Shown here one piece after another: positions 34,327 through 43,284 of a stretch of DNA of 64,000 bases (the first letter of the stretch is position 1; each line of letters opens with the position of its first letter). The DNA is from Novosphingobium beihaiense. GTDB taxonomy: Bacteria > Pseudomonadota > Alphaproteobacteria > Sphingomonadales > Sphingomonadaceae. The notes beneath the pieces were generated by a model. It saw nothing but the letters and a program-made list of their open reading frames with translations, ran no database searches and was not told the origin of the DNA. The position numbers and the translations under genes were made by a program. The stretch covers positions 1 to 64,000 of the forward strand of contig NZ_JALHLG010000035.1 of the NCBI RefSeq assembly GCF_022832375.1, given 5' to 3'.

Positions 34327-36092
34327 CGGCGCTCGACCGCCGCAGCGCGGCCGCCATCGCCGCAGACGTCAACGCCGGACGGACAAGCGCCCTCGCGGTG
34401 GCCGAGGAAACGCTGGCGCGCGCCGAGGCTTACGACGCCATCCAGCCGCAGATCTGGATCAGCCGCGCGGAGCGGGAGCAGTTCCTCGCCGCCGCCCGCG
34501 CGGTCGATGCCCGCGTGGCCGCCGGGGAGAGCCTGCCGCTCGCCGGTGTGCCTTACGCGGCGAAGGACAATATCGATGTGGCGGGCTTCAAGACCACGGC
34601 GGCCTGCCCCTCGTTCGCTTACAGTCCGGAAGCTTCCGCGGGCGTAATCGAACGGCTGGAGGCGGCCGGGGCGCTGTGTCTCGGCAAGACCAATCTCGAC
34701 CAGTTCGCCACCGGGCTGAACGGTTCGCGCAGCCCTTACGGCATTCCGCGCAATGCCTATAACCTGAGCTACGTCAGCGGCGGGTCCAGTTCGGGTTCGT
34801 CGGTGGCGGTGGCGGCCGGGCTGGTGCCTTTCGCGCTGGGGACCGACACGGCGGGATCGGGCCGCGTGCCCGCCGCTTTCAACCACCTGATCGGGTTCAA
34901 GCCCAGCAAGGGCCGGTGGAGCACGCGCGGTCTCGTGCCCGCCTGCCGCACGCTCGACTGCATCACCGTCTTCACCGGCGATACCGCCGATGCCCGGCTG
35001 GTCGATGACGTGATCGCGGGCTTCGATCCGGCCGATCCGTTCTCCAGGCCGCTGGCCGATCAGCCGCGCCAGACCCGGACCATCGGCGTGCCGCGCCGCG
35101 ATCAGCGCAATTTCTTCGGCGATGCCGAATCCGAATACTTCTACGACCGCGCGCTGGAGAAGCTCGGCCTGCTGGGCGAAGTGGTCGAGATCGACTACGC
35201 CCCGCTGCAGGAAGCCGCGCTGCTGCTCTACGGCGGCCCCTGGGTGGCCGAACGCACTGCCGCCATGGCCGATATCCTCGCCAACAATCCCTACGCGGTG
35301 GACCCGACCGTTCGCGAAGTCGTGGAGCAGGGCCTGCCGATGACGGCCGTCGATCTGTTCAACGGCATCTACCGCCTCGCCGAGCTCAAGCGCCATGCGG
35401 ATACGCTCTGGGCGAACATCGACATGATGGCCTTCCCCACCACCGGCACGACGTACCGGGTGATGGAAATGCTCGCCGCGCCGGTCGCGCTCAACAGCAA
35501 CCTTGGCGCCTATACCAATTTCGTGAACCTGCTGGACATGGCCGCGCTGGCCGTGCCCGCGGGCATTCGCACGAACGCCACCGGGTTCGGCATAACCCTG
35601 ATCGGCCCGGCCGATACCGACCGCGCGCTGCTGGACGCAGTCGATGCCTACCTTGCCGCTGCGGACCTTCCGCCTCCGCCATCACTCGACTTTGAGGGAC
35701 ATATGCAGACTGTAAAACTCGCCGTCGTCGGCGCTCACCTGAAGGACATGCCGCTCCACTGGCAGCTCACCTCGCGCGATGCGAAGTTCGTGGGCGCTTT
35801 CGATACCGCGCCGACTTACCGGCTCTATGCCATGGCGGAGAGCACGCCGCCCAAGCCCGCGCTCGTCCACAGCGAGGACGGCGCCGGGATTCCGGTCGAA
35901 GTCTACGAACTGGGCGTGGCCGAATTCGGCAGCTTCGTTGCCGAAGTGCCCGCGCCGCTCGCCATCGGCACCGTCACGCTGGCCGATGGGACCAGCGTCA
36001 AAGGGTTCGTGTCGGAACCGCGCGCGACCGTGGGCGCCGAGGACATCACCGCGCTGGGCGGCTGGCGCAACTACATCGCGCAACTGGCCTGA
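34323..36092 (+). CDS. atzF: Allophanate hydrolase
   Basis: A 589-residue amidase-signature enzyme that hydrolyses allophanate to ammonia and CO2. The catalytic Ser-cisSer-Lys set is visible: Lys in YAAKDNID (about residue 80), the GGSSSGSS stretch (about 155-162) and TAGSGR. The C-terminal extension of about 120 residues (from MQTVKLAVVGAHLKDMPLHWQL) is the second domain found in full-length AtzF/DUR1 proteins. The start at 34323 overlaps the carboxylase stop; the longer open frame from 34017 is only overlap. It completes the guanidine/urea pathway. Confidence 0.93.
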   Translation: MTALDRRSAAAIAADVNAGRTSALAVAEETLARAEAYDAIQPQIWISRAEREQFLAAARAVDARVAAGESLPLAGVPYAAKDNIDVAGFKTTAACPSFAYSPEASAGVIERLEAAGALCLGKTNLDQFATGLNGSRSPYGIPRNAYNLSYVSGGSSSGSSVAVAAGLVPFALGTDTAGSGRVPAAFNHLIGFKPSKGRWSTRGLVPACRTLDCITVFTGDTADARLVDDVIAGFDPADPFSRPLADQPRQTRTIGVPRRDQRNFFGDAESEYFYDRALEKLGLLGEVVEIDYAPLQEAALLLYGGPWVAERTAAMADILANNPYAVDPTVREVVEQGLPMTAVDLFNGIYRLAELKRHADTLWANIDMMAFPTTGTTYRVMEMLAAPVALNSNLGAYTNFVNLLDMAALAVPAGIRTNATGFGITLIGPADTDRALLDAVDAYLAAADLPPPPSLDFEGHMQTVKLAVVGAHLKDMPLHWQLTSRDAKFVGAFDTAPTYRLYAMAESTPPKPALVHSEDGAGIPVEVYELGVAEFGSFVAEVPAPLAIGTVTLADGTSVKGFVSEPRATVGAEDITALGGWRNYIAQLA

Positions 36093-36130
36093 AACAGCGC
36101 CGGATCGCAGCAAGACCGAAGGGGGAAAAG

Positions 36131-37069
36131 ATGAACAGGCTCAAGCTAATGTTTCTCATGGCCACGGCAGGCCTTGCTGCAATCGCACCGCCGGCGCTGG
36201 CGGAAGGCGAGCAGGTCATCAAGGTGCCCGGCTTCGCGGACTTCCTCGCCGTCGATGGCGATACGGTCTGGACCACGAACAAGGGCCGGATCGAGCGCTG
36301 GTCAAGGGCAGGCAAGCTGGCCGAAGTGCCTCTCGCCCGCCCCTGCGGCACGATGGCGATCGCTTATGGCGCGCTCTGGGCCGCGAACTGCGCGGACGGC
36401 GCGATCAACCGCATCGACATGGGTAAGGCCAAAGTTACGGCCACGATCAAAACCGGGATCGCCAGCCCCATGGGCGAACTCAATGTCGTGGCCGGCGCCG
36501 GATCGATCTGGATCGCCAGCGACAATGCGGGCCAGATCTCCCGCATCGATCCCGACACCAACGCCGTGACGGCCACGATCAAGGCCGATCCGGGCACCTG
36601 GTATCTCGCCTTCGGGTTCGGCTCGCTCTGGGCCGTCAGTGCCTCGGAGCAGACCCTGCAGCGCATCGATCCCGAGACCAATGCCGTGACCAGCAAGACG
36701 CCGCTGGGCAAGCAGCCGGGCTTCCTCGCCGCCGGTGCGGGTGCGGTTTGGGTACAGGAACAGGGCGACGGCACGGTCGCCCGGATCGCCCCCGAAAGCG
36801 GTGAAGTGGTGAGCCGCATCAAAGTCGGCGACAACCTCAAATGGGGAGACATCGACACCGGTGACGGCAAAGTCTGGCTGCGCACGACCGACGATCAGGT
36901 CTTCGCGGTGATCGATCCCGAAACCGATGCGGTCGAGGCACGTTTCGGCGAAGCGGCTGGCAGCGGTGCCTTGCGGTACACCCCTTCAGGCGTCTGGACT
37001 ACGGCCCACGACGAGCACACGCTTACATGGTGGCCGAATGCCGCCTTGGAGGGCGAGCGGGAGGAGTAA
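36131..37069 (+). CDS. Secreted YncE/Vgb-like beta-propeller protein
   Basis: A 312-residue exported protein: signal peptide (LKLMFLMATAGLAAIAPPALAEG) and then six or seven repeated blades of about 40 residues, each with the pattern G-S/L-W---and INRIDxxTNAVTATIK. Similar propellers include YncE and streptogramin B lyase-like proteins. No lyase catalytic His was seen, and binding of a ligand or cofactor in the periplasm is the safest guess. It starts 38 bp after atzF with AAGGGGG upstream, so it is probably the last gene of the operon. Its role in guanidine use is unclear. Confidence 0.8.
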   Translation: MNRLKLMFLMATAGLAAIAPPALAEGEQVIKVPGFADFLAVDGDTVWTTNKGRIERWSRAGKLAEVPLARPCGTMAIAYGALWAANCADGAINRIDMGKAKVTATIKTGIASPMGELNVVAGAGSIWIASDNAGQISRIDPDTNAVTATIKADPGTWYLAFGFGSLWAVSASEQTLQRIDPETNAVTSKTPLGKQPGFLAAGAGAVWVQEQGDGTVARIAPESGEVVSRIKVGDNLKWGDIDTGDGKVWLRTTDDQVFAVIDPETDAVEARFGEAAGSGALRYTPSGVWTTAHDEHTLTWWPNAALEGEREE

Positions 37070-37134
37070 AGCTTGCTCTCCGAACGTGCCGGGTTGTTTG
37101 GAGGCGGTGCATATATTGCCGCAAGATTACATAT

Positions 37135-37150
37135 TTGAATGTTTGTTCAA
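37135..37150. promoter_or_regulatory. BetI-like dyad upstream of phospholipase C gene
   Basis: TTGAA-N6-TTCAA in an AT-rich tract 123 bp before the phospholipase start. It resembles the palindrome at 43141 (TTGAATG start, TTCA end). It is a candidate for choline-responsive control, weaker than the 43141 site. Confidence 0.35.
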
Positions 37151-37272
37151 AAAATAATCAATGCAAAAACATATATTTGATTAAATTTCCGCAGCGGGCT
37201 GACCTGCGGCGGCAGCCTTGTGGGCGACGATGTGAATTGCTATTCAAGATTCCTCGCAGATGGAGGAATCTG

Positions 37273-39333
37273 ATGATCGATCGCCGCCTTTTCATGCAGC
37301 GGCTGGCATCCCTTGCGGCGGCGGGGGCCGTGCCTGCGCCGATCGCCAAGGCCCTGGCGCAGCCCGCGAACCGGCGGACAGGCACGCTTCACGACGTCGA
37401 GCATGTCGTTATCCTGATGCAGGAGAACCGGTCTTTCGATCATTATTTCGGGACGCTGCCCGGCGTGCGCGGTTTTGCCGATCCGCGTCCGCTGCGGCTG
37501 GGGCCGGGCAAGACGGTGTTTCACCAGCCCGATCCGGCAGGCGGGGAGGTCCTGCCGTTTCGCATGAATGCCAAAACCACGAGCGGCCAGCTTCTCAAGA
37601 GCCTCGACCACAGCTGGAAGGGCGATGCGGCCGAGTGGGCCGGTTACGATGTGTGGATCAAGCACAAGACCGCGATGACCATGGGCTATTTCACGCGCGA
37701 GGACGTGCCCTTCTATCATGCGCTCGCCGATGCCTTCACCGTGTGCGATGCCTATTACTGCTCGCTCCACGGCCCAACCAACCCCAACCGCATGTACCTG
37801 TTCACGGGCACCAGCGGCATGGCCGTGGGCGATATGCGCCGCCATGCGGTGCATAACGAGGACGATGGCAACTGGACCGGCGATGCCAGTCTGGACAAGC
37901 CGGACTGGGCGGGTGCCGCGCGCTGGACGACTTATGCCGAGCGGCTGGGAAAAGCCGGGGTGGACTGGAAAGTCTATCAGGAGTTCGACAACTTCGGCTG
38001 CAATTCGCTGGCCTATTTCGAGCAGTTCCGCGGCCTCGATCCCGCATCCGGCCTCTACCGCCGGGGCAGGGCGATGGTGCCAGGCTCCACGAAGGAAAAC
38101 GCGGCAGAGACGACGGGACAGTATCTCGTTGATGCCCTGAAGGCCGATGTGCAGGCGGATCGCCTGCCGCAAGTGTCCTGGATCGTCACGCCGACCAAAT
38201 TCTGCGAGCATCCCGAAGCGCCGCCCGCGTTCGGCGAGGATATGACCTCGCGCGTGCTGGATGCGCTGGTTTCCAATCCGGAAGTCTGGGCCAAGACCGC
38301 GCTGATCATCAACTATGACGAGAATGACGGCTTTTTCGATCATATGCCGGGGCCGATTCCGGCGACTGCCCCCGCCATGGGACTGAGCACTGCCGATACG
38401 CGCGGGGAGGTCTATGACGGCCAGTCGGTGGGGCTCGGCATCCGTGTGCCGCTGCTGGCCATTTCACCCTGGTCGCGCGGGGGCTGGGTCAATTCGCAGG
38501 TTCATGACCATACTTCGGTCATCCGCTTCCTGGAACGGCGGTTCGGGGTGATGGAGCCCAATATCACGCCCTGGCGCCGTGCCGTGACGGGCGATCTCAC
38601 CAGCCTGTTCGATTTCAGCGATCCGGATGGATCGGCACTCCATGCTCTGCCGGCAACGGATGATTACCTTGCGCGGATCATGGCTGTCGCCGCGCTGCCG
38701 CTGCCAGAAGTTCCCGCAGCGCAGGCCGTGCCGCGGCAGGAGCCGGGCCGCCGCCCGGCGCGGCCCTTGCCCTACCGCCTGAACGTCAGCGCGCGCCGCG
38801 GCGATGCCGGGCTGGAACTGACCTTTGCCAATGGCGGCATGGCAGGCGTTGTCTATCAGGTCTATGCCCACGGCAGCGGCGCGCCGGGGCCGTGGTCCTA
38901 TACGCTGGAGCCGGGCAAGGAAGTTTCGGACGTTCTGCCAGGACTGCCTCTCGATGGTGCATACGATCTGTCGGTCCACGGGCCGAATGGCTGGCTGCGG
39001 GAACTGGCAGGCGATGCAGGCAAGGAAAGCCTGCGCACGCCGGTGATCGTGCTGGATGAAAGCGATCCCGATATCCTTCGCCTTTCGATCGTCAATATGA
39101 GCGGGAGCGCTGAGACTTTCGCGATTACAGCGCCGGTCTATGGCGAGATCGAGCCGGTAAGCCTGACGCTGGCCTCCGGTGAGCAAAGGTCTCTGACCAT
39201 CCCGGTTGCCGCAAACGATCACTGGTATGACCTGCACGTTGCCCAGGAAGGGGCCGCGCTGCGCCGCCGGTTTGCAGGGCATGCCGAAACCGGGAGGGCA
39301 AGCCGTTCGGACCCTGCGCTGGAAATGGCATGA
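37273..39333 (+). CDS. Phosphocholine-preferring phospholipase C
   Basis: A 686-residue non-hemolytic-type phospholipase C. A Tat signal (MIDRRLFMQRLASLAAAG) targets it to the periplasm or outside. The phosphoesterase domain starts VEHVVILMQENRSFDHYFGTLPGVRGF and includes CSLHGPTNPNRMYLFTG and NYDENDGFFDH. Two C-terminal DUF756-type beta domains follow (RLNVSARRGDAGLELTFANGG and a later copy). It releases phosphocholine from phosphatidylcholine or sphingomyelin. The ATG at 37273 has TGGAGGAA upstream; the frame is open from 37027. It lies next to the choline oxidation genes, which suggests lipid choline as the source, though no phosphocholine phosphatase is in the window. Confidence 0.9.
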   Translation: MIDRRLFMQRLASLAAAGAVPAPIAKALAQPANRRTGTLHDVEHVVILMQENRSFDHYFGTLPGVRGFADPRPLRLGPGKTVFHQPDPAGGEVLPFRMNAKTTSGQLLKSLDHSWKGDAAEWAGYDVWIKHKTAMTMGYFTREDVPFYHALADAFTVCDAYYCSLHGPTNPNRMYLFTGTSGMAVGDMRRHAVHNEDDGNWTGDASLDKPDWAGAARWTTYAERLGKAGVDWKVYQEFDNFGCNSLAYFEQFRGLDPASGLYRRGRAMVPGSTKENAAETTGQYLVDALKADVQADRLPQVSWIVTPTKFCEHPEAPPAFGEDMTSRVLDALVSNPEVWAKTALIINYDENDGFFDHMPGPIPATAPAMGLSTADTRGEVYDGQSVGLGIRVPLLAISPWSRGGWVNSQVHDHTSVIRFLERRFGVMEPNITPWRRAVTGDLTSLFDFSDPDGSALHALPATDDYLARIMAVAALPLPEVPAAQAVPRQEPGRRPARPLPYRLNVSARRGDAGLELTFANGGMAGVVYQVYAHGSGAPGPWSYTLEPGKEVSDVLPGLPLDGAYDLSVHGPNGWLRELAGDAGKESLRTPVIVLDESDPDILRLSIVNMSGSAETFAITAPVYGEIEPVSLTLASGEQRSLTIPVAANDHWYDLHVAQEGAALRRRFAGHAETGRASRSDPALEMA

Positions 39334-39392
39334 AGCGTCTGAAGGCCGTGCTTTCCTGAGCCTAGGAGGCATGCGGAAGCCGCGCCGCCTGT

Positions 39393-41051
39393 TCAGCGTT
39401 GCGCGGTTTCCCAGTTTTCGCTCCGCGTGAACGGGGCCCTGTCCGGCGTGAGGGTATCCTTGCCCAGAACGTGATCGGCGCCTTTTTCGGCCAGCATGAT
39501 GGTGGGCGCGTTGAGATTGCCGGTGGTGATCGCGGGCATGGCCGAACTGTCGATCACCCGCAGCCCCTCCACGCCGCGCACGCGCAGGTGCGGGTCCAGC
39601 ACGGCCATGGGATCGTCCGCCGCGCCCATCTTGCAGGTGCAGGAAGGGTGATAGGCGCTTTCCACCGCCTCGCGCACGAAAGCATCGATCTGCTCGTCGG
39701 TGGTTACGTCTGCGCCCGGCTGCATTTCCCGGCCGGAATAGGGGGCCAGGGCCTCCTGCGCGAAGATCTCGCGGGTCAGGCGCACGCAGGCGCGCATTTC
39801 CACCCAGTCGTCTGGATGGCTCATGTAGTTGAAGCGGATTTTCGGCGCCTCGTGCGGGTCTGCCGAGCGCAGCGTGACATGGCCCCGGCTTTTTGAGCGC
39901 ATCGGGCCAACATGGGCCTGGAAGCCATGCCGGTCCGCCATCGATGAGCCGTCGTAGGAGACCGCCAGCGGCAGGAAGTGGTATTGGATATCGGGATAGG
40001 CCACGCCGGGGCGTGAACGGATGAAGCCGCCGCTTTCGAAGTGGTTCGTTGCCCCCAGACCTTCTTTCAGGGTGAGCCACTGCGCGCCGATACGGGCTTT
40101 GGCCAGCAGGCCCATCGAGGAGAACAGCGTGACCGGCTGCGTGCATTCCATCTGGAAATAGAATTCAAGATGGTCCTGCAGGTTTTCGCCCACGCCCGGC
40201 AGATCGTGCAGCACCTCGATGCCGAGCGCGGCCAGTTCCGCAGCGGGGCCGATGCCCGAGCGTTTGAGCAGCATGGGCGAATTGATCGGGCCGCTGGCGA
40301 CGATCACTTCACGCAGGGCGCGCGCTTCGCGAACCTGGCCTCCCTTCTCATAGCGCACGCCGGTGGCGCGGCGCCCTTCAAACAGCATGCGTTCGGCCAG
40401 TGCGTGGGTTTCGACGTGCAGGTTCTTCCGCTTCATCGCGGGCTTGAGATAGGCGTTGGCGGTGCTCCAGCGGCGGCCATTGTGGACAGTCATGTCCATC
40501 CGCCCGAAGCCTTCCTGCTGCGCGCCGTTATAGTCCGGGGTGAAGGGATATCCGGCCTGCTGCGCGGCTTCGGCGAACTTGGAATAGAGCGGGTTCCGGA
40601 GCTTGCCGTATTGCGTGTGCAGCGGGCCGTTCCCGCCGCGATAGGCATCGCCGCCTTCCGCCCGCGTTTCGGCGCGCCGGAAGTAGGGCAGCACGTGAGC
40701 ATAGTCCCAACCCTCGGCGCCCAGATCCTGCCAGCGTTCGAAATCCATGGGATTGCCGCGCACATAGACCATGCCGTTGATCGAGGACGATCCGCCCAGA
40801 ACCTTGCCGCGCGGGGTGTGCATGCGCCGCCCGCCAAGGTGCTCTTCCGGTTCGGAGTAATAGCGCCAGTCGTACTTCTTCATGTTCATCGGATAGGACA
40901 GCGCGCTGGGCATCTGGATCAGCACCGAACGGTCCGAGCCGCCGAATTCCAGCACCAGCACGCTGCAGGTGCCGTCCGCGCTCAGCCGGTCCGCCAGGAC
41001 ACAGCCTGCGGAGCCTGCCCCGACGATGATGTAGTCGAATTGCGCGTCCAT
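39393..41051 (-). CDS. betA: Choline dehydrogenase (GMC family)
   Basis: A 552-residue FAD enzyme of the GMC family: N-terminal FDYIIVGAGSAGCVLADRL, the HTPRGKVLGGSSSINGMVYVRG signature, the second signature ASGPINSPMLLKRSGIGP, and a C-terminal active-site region with SAYHPSCTCKMG and a late GNLNAPTIMLAEKGAD. It oxidises choline to betaine aldehyde at the membrane. It is 48 bp downstream of the BetI-BetB fusion on the same strand, the normal bet operon pairing. It converges on the phospholipase gene. Confidence 0.92.
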   Translation of the reverse strand: MDAQFDYIIVGAGSAGCVLADRLSADGTCSVLVLEFGGSDRSVLIQMPSALSYPMNMKKYDWRYYSEPEEHLGGRRMHTPRGKVLGGSSSINGMVYVRGNPMDFERWQDLGAEGWDYAHVLPYFRRAETRAEGGDAYRGGNGPLHTQYGKLRNPLYSKFAEAAQQAGYPFTPDYNGAQQEGFGRMDMTVHNGRRWSTANAYLKPAMKRKNLHVETHALAERMLFEGRRATGVRYEKGGQVREARALREVIVASGPINSPMLLKRSGIGPAAELAALGIEVLHDLPGVGENLQDHLEFYFQMECTQPVTLFSSMGLLAKARIGAQWLTLKEGLGATNHFESGGFIRSRPGVAYPDIQYHFLPLAVSYDGSSMADRHGFQAHVGPMRSKSRGHVTLRSADPHEAPKIRFNYMSHPDDWVEMRACVRLTREIFAQEALAPYSGREMQPGADVTTDEQIDAFVREAVESAYHPSCTCKMGAADDPMAVLDPHLRVRGVEGLRVIDSSAMPAITTGNLNAPTIMLAEKGADHVLGKDTLTPDRAPFTRSENWETAQR

Positions 41052-41099
41052 GAAGTCTTCTCTGAAAGGTCCGTGTGTCAGTGTGATGGAAGGGAACGA

Positions 41100-43130
41100 T
41101 CAGTACGGCGCATCGACATCGCCCTTGGCGACGTAGACGCTCTTGATCTGGGTGTAGTGCTCGATCGCGGCGAGGCCGTTCTCGCGCCCGAGCCCGGAGG
41201 CCTTGTAGCCGCCGAAGGGCAGCTCGATCGGCGTGATGTTGTAGTCGTTGATCCAGCAGGTGCCTGCCTGCAGTGCGGCCACCACATTGTGCGCGCGCAT
41301 GAGGTCATTGGTGAAGACACCCGCGGCCAGCCCGAACTCGGTGTTGTTGGCCCGGGCGATGACTTCCTCTTCGCTGTCGAACGGCAACACCAGCATGACC
41401 GGGCCAAACACCTCGTCGCGCACGATCGCGGCGCTGTCGCTGTCTGCCTGGAAGATCGTGGGCTCGACGTAGAAGCCACGGTCGTACTCGCCCCCCGTCA
41501 GGCGTTCGCCGCCCAGGATCAGCTTTACGCCCTCGCGCCGGGCGCGGCGGATATGGCCGAGTACGAGATCGAGCTGCGTGGCGCTGACAAGCGGGCCGAT
41601 CTGCGTTTCCGGGTGGAACGGATCGCCGATGCGCAGCGCTTTCGTGCGCGCGGTCAGGCGGTCGAGAAAACCCTTGAGGACCGAACGGTGCACGAACACG
41701 CGGGTGCCGTTCGAACAGACCTGTCCGGTCGAATAGAAGTTCGCCATCATCGCGCCGCTCACCGCGTTGTCGAGATCGGCGTCCTCGAACACGATCAGCG
41801 GCGACTTGCCGCCCAGTTCGAGCGTCGCGGGCTTCAGGCCCTTCGCGGCCTCGCCCATGACCAGGCGGCCTGTGGGCACCGAGCCGGTGAGTGAGACTTT
41901 GGCGATGCCGGGATGCGCAATCAGCGCGCGCCCGGTTTCGCCATAGCCTTGCGCCACCTGGAACACGCCTTCGGGAAGACCGGCCTCGCGGAAGATGCTT
42001 TCCAGTTCCATCGCCGTCATCGGTGTCTGTTCGGCGGGCTTGAAGATCAGCGCATTGCCGCAGGCCAGCGCCGGGGCCGCTTTCCAGCAGGCGATCTGCA
42101 TCGGATAATTCCAGGCGCCGATCCCCGCGCACACGCCCAGCGGCTCACGGCGGGTATAGCCGAAGGCCGCTGCGCCCAGATCGAGGAACTGCCCGGCAAC
42201 GGTGGAGGCGATTCCGCCGTAGTATTCAAGGCAATCCGCGCCGGAAATGATATCGACCGCCTTGGTTTCCATTACTGGCTTGCCGGTGTTGCGCGTCTCG
42301 ATTTCGGCAAGGCTGTCGTTGCGGCTGCGCAGGATGTCGCTGGTCCGCCGCAGTACCCGGCCACGCTCGGTTCCGCTCATGGCCGCCCATTCGGCCTGAC
42401 CGGTTCTGGCCTTTTCCACCATGGCGCCAATTTCGTCCGGCGTGGTTACGGCAATATCGGCAATCGTCTCACCGGTGGCCGGATTGACCGGGCGCACGCG
42501 GGCCGGGGCGGTTTGCGGGGGAAGAGCATTGCGCGCGAGAGAATCGTCAACGACGAAAGTCAGCATCTCGCGGGCGGCTTCGGGATCGATCTCACTCCAG
42601 CCGGACAAGGCGCCGCGCAGCCAGACCCCGTCGATCATGGCCGCGACCATGGCCGCGGTCTTGCGGGCTTCCTCGGGCGTTTCCATGGCACGCAGCGCAT
42701 GGCTGAGGTTCGAGATCATGCGGCGCTGGTACGCGCGCTGAATGCGGCCGAGGCGGGGGTGCTGCAGCGCCTGCCCCCAGAATGCGAGCCAAACGGTGCT
42801 GGTGCGCGCGTCGATCTCCTGGCGGGAGAGGCTGGCGTCGATCACCGCCTGCACTCTTGCGCGCGGCGTGTCCGCCGCGACCATGCGCATCCGCACCGCT
42901 TCACCATGCCGGAAGGCGAGTGCGCGGAACGCCGTCTCCAGAAGGCCGTTCTTGTCCTTGAAGTAATGCGCGACAAGGCCGGGCGAGACTCCGGCGCGCC
43001 CGGCGATCTCGGCCAGGGTCGTGCCGGAGAAGCCGGTTTCGGCCAAACTGTCGATGGTCATCTCGATCAATTGGCGCGAACGGGCATCATGCCTTGACGG
43101 GGACTTAGTTGTAGCCGAACTTGTCGCCAT
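41100..43130 (-). CDS. betI-betB: BetI repressor-BetB betaine aldehyde dehydrogenase fusion
   Basis: One uninterrupted frame of 676 residues joins two bet proteins. Residues 1-200 are BetI: a TetR HTH (TTLAEIAGRAGVSPGLVAHYFKDKNG, about 37-63), then WLAFWGQALQHP and MIDGVWLRGALSG as in choline-sensing BetI. From about residue 211 (RPVNPATGE) it is BetB, with cofactor segment GAWNYPMQI, catalytic Glu438 (LELGGKSP) and Cys472 (GQVCSNGT). About the first 22 residues of a normal BetB are missing. I chose the ATG at 43130 (AGGATAA upstream) over 43151. A repressor fused to the enzyme it controls suggests a trigger enzyme. It is divergent from the choline importer across a BetI-type palindrome. Confidence 0.9.
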   Translation of the reverse strand: MATSSATTKSPSRHDARSRQLIEMTIDSLAETGFSGTTLAEIAGRAGVSPGLVAHYFKDKNGLLETAFRALAFRHGEAVRMRMVAADTPRARVQAVIDASLSRQEIDARTSTVWLAFWGQALQHPRLGRIQRAYQRRMISNLSHALRAMETPEEARKTAAMVAAMIDGVWLRGALSGWSEIDPEAAREMLTFVVDDSLARNALPPQTAPARVRPVNPATGETIADIAVTTPDEIGAMVEKARTGQAEWAAMSGTERGRVLRRTSDILRSRNDSLAEIETRNTGKPVMETKAVDIISGADCLEYYGGIASTVAGQFLDLGAAAFGYTRREPLGVCAGIGAWNYPMQIACWKAAPALACGNALIFKPAEQTPMTAMELESIFREAGLPEGVFQVAQGYGETGRALIAHPGIAKVSLTGSVPTGRLVMGEAAKGLKPATLELGGKSPLIVFEDADLDNAVSGAMMANFYSTGQVCSNGTRVFVHRSVLKGFLDRLTARTKALRIGDPFHPETQIGPLVSATQLDLVLGHIRRARREGVKLILGGERLTGGEYDRGFYVEPTIFQADSDSAAIVRDEVFGPVMLVLPFDSEEEVIARANNTEFGLAAGVFTNDLMRAHNVVAALQAGTCWINDYNITPIELPFGGYKASGLGRENGLAAIEHYTQIKSVYVAKGDVDAPY

Positions 43131-43140
43131 GATCTTATCC

Positions 43141-43154
43141 TGAATGATCATTCA
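43141..43154. promoter_or_regulatory. BetI-type operator
   Basis: A perfect 14-bp palindrome, TGAATGATCATTCA, 10 bp upstream of the betI-betB start and between it and the divergent choline importer. Its position fits autoregulation by the BetI domain together with control of uptake. Confidence 0.6.
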
Positions 43155-43284
43155 ATAACTGGTGTTCGCAGCTAGCCTTTCGCCCGTTGCCTTGCAAGGG
43201 TTGATGGAGTTTGTTGGCTTTCTGCGGTTGAACAGGCCTTCAATAGCGTTATACGCAGTGGCATTACGCGAACAAAGGAAATCT

